A DNA stretch of 64,000 nt, taken from assembly GCA_022577435.1 (NCBI GenBank), contig JAKOON010000032.1, positions 2,173,047 through 2,237,046 on the forward strand. The letters are read 5' to 3'. Origin of the DNA: Embiotoca jacksoni (taxonomy: Eukaryota; Chordata; Actinopteri; Embiotocidae). Each line of letters starts with the position of its first letter. Position 1 is the stretch's first letter. The translations under genes and the position numbers were made by a program. Shown here piece after piece: positions 63,523 to 64,000 of the stretch. The notes beneath the pieces were generated by a model, which was not told where the DNA came from, did not search any database, and was given only the letters and a program-made list of their open reading frames with translations.

Positions 63523-63805
63523 TGCATATGCGCTTTCTCTTTAGCGGCTTAACAGATGCCAACCAGAATCGGTGGAGGGGAAAGCAGGGAGGGATAGAAG
63601 AGGGGAGACAGAGAAAAGCTGGTGGAAGGAAGAAGGTGACAAAAAAAAAAGAAAAGATATTGAGTACTTGTGAAGAGACAGACAAAGAGAGGGTGATCAA
63701 CACCAACCGAAAAGATGCAGAGAGAGAGTCATGCAGGTTCTTCACCACAAATACAGATCTCATGTACATGGACAGCTGGATGAGTGGTTTATCCTGCCCT
63801 TCTCG

Positions 63806-63808
<3 letters not shown>

Positions 63809-63896
<88 letters not shown>
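63809..63896. repeat. (CA)n microsatellite
   Basis: 88 bases of CA. Confidence 0.98.
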
Positions 63897-63898
<2 letters not shown>

Positions 63899-63942
63899 CA
63901 AATGAGTGAAACAGAGGGAAAGACAACTGCACTGTGTCTGAG

Positions 63943-63944
<2 letters not shown>

Positions 63945-63995
<51 letters not shown>

Positions 63996-64000
63996 TGTGT
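63945..64000. repeat. (TG)n microsatellite running off the window
   Basis: TG array with one GG slip near 63989, cut by the window end. Confidence 0.97.

Overview
The window is vertebrate nuclear DNA, most likely from a teleost fish. I infer this from the one recognisable coding exon, the very dense dinucleotide microsatellites (dozens of CA/TG arrays, many 50 to 120 bp), the long TTTC, TCCTC and AT arrays, remnants of small fish-type DNA transposons, and gene-poor AT-rich sequence with exon-intron structure. Nothing looks bacterial, viral or plasmid-borne, and I see no CRISPR array, operon or rRNA. One 100-base run of N (51401-51500) is an assembly gap.

Only one protein-coding gene is supportable: rnf220 (RING-type E3 ubiquitin ligase RNF220) on the + strand, and only its 5' part. 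The large second exon (about 21860-23034) has a 523-nt leader, a start codon at 22383 and 217 whole codons of the conserved N-terminal region, ending in a strong phase-1 donor. A CpG- and GC-rich segment at about 7870-8541 ends in a strong donor and is the best candidate for promoter plus non-coding first exon, giving an intron 1 of about 13.3 kb. The exons for the middle of the protein and the C-terminal RING finger are not seen, so the remaining 41 kb is read as part of a very long intron 2.

Layout: 1-7.7 kb, upstream flank with repeats and one candidate conserved element; 7.9-8.5 kb, promoter and exon 1; 8.5-21.9 kb, intron 1 with several complex AT/homeodomain-motif-rich blocks, densest at 12.15-13.35 kb; 21.9-23.0 kb, coding exon 2; 23.0-64 kb, intron 2 with microsatellites, purine/pyrimidine tracts, transposon remnants and scattered candidate enhancer blocks (about 31.8, 33.1, 42, 44, 46.9, 50.6-51.4 and 57.2 kb).

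I found no new multi-gene system. The most interesting signals are a juxtaposed acceptor-donor in intron 2 that looks like a recursive splicing site (52422/52423), a 56-codon upstream ORF in the rnf220 leader, paired 18-bp direct repeats in a complex AT-rich block at 46.9 kb, a near-palindromic SOX/TCF-like site at 44.1 kb, a segment duplicated around a CA array at 47.6-47.8 kb, and two non-autonomous DNA transposons with visible inverted termini. Candidate regulatory blocks were judged by eye from sequence complexity and motifs, without alignment, so their confidence is low.
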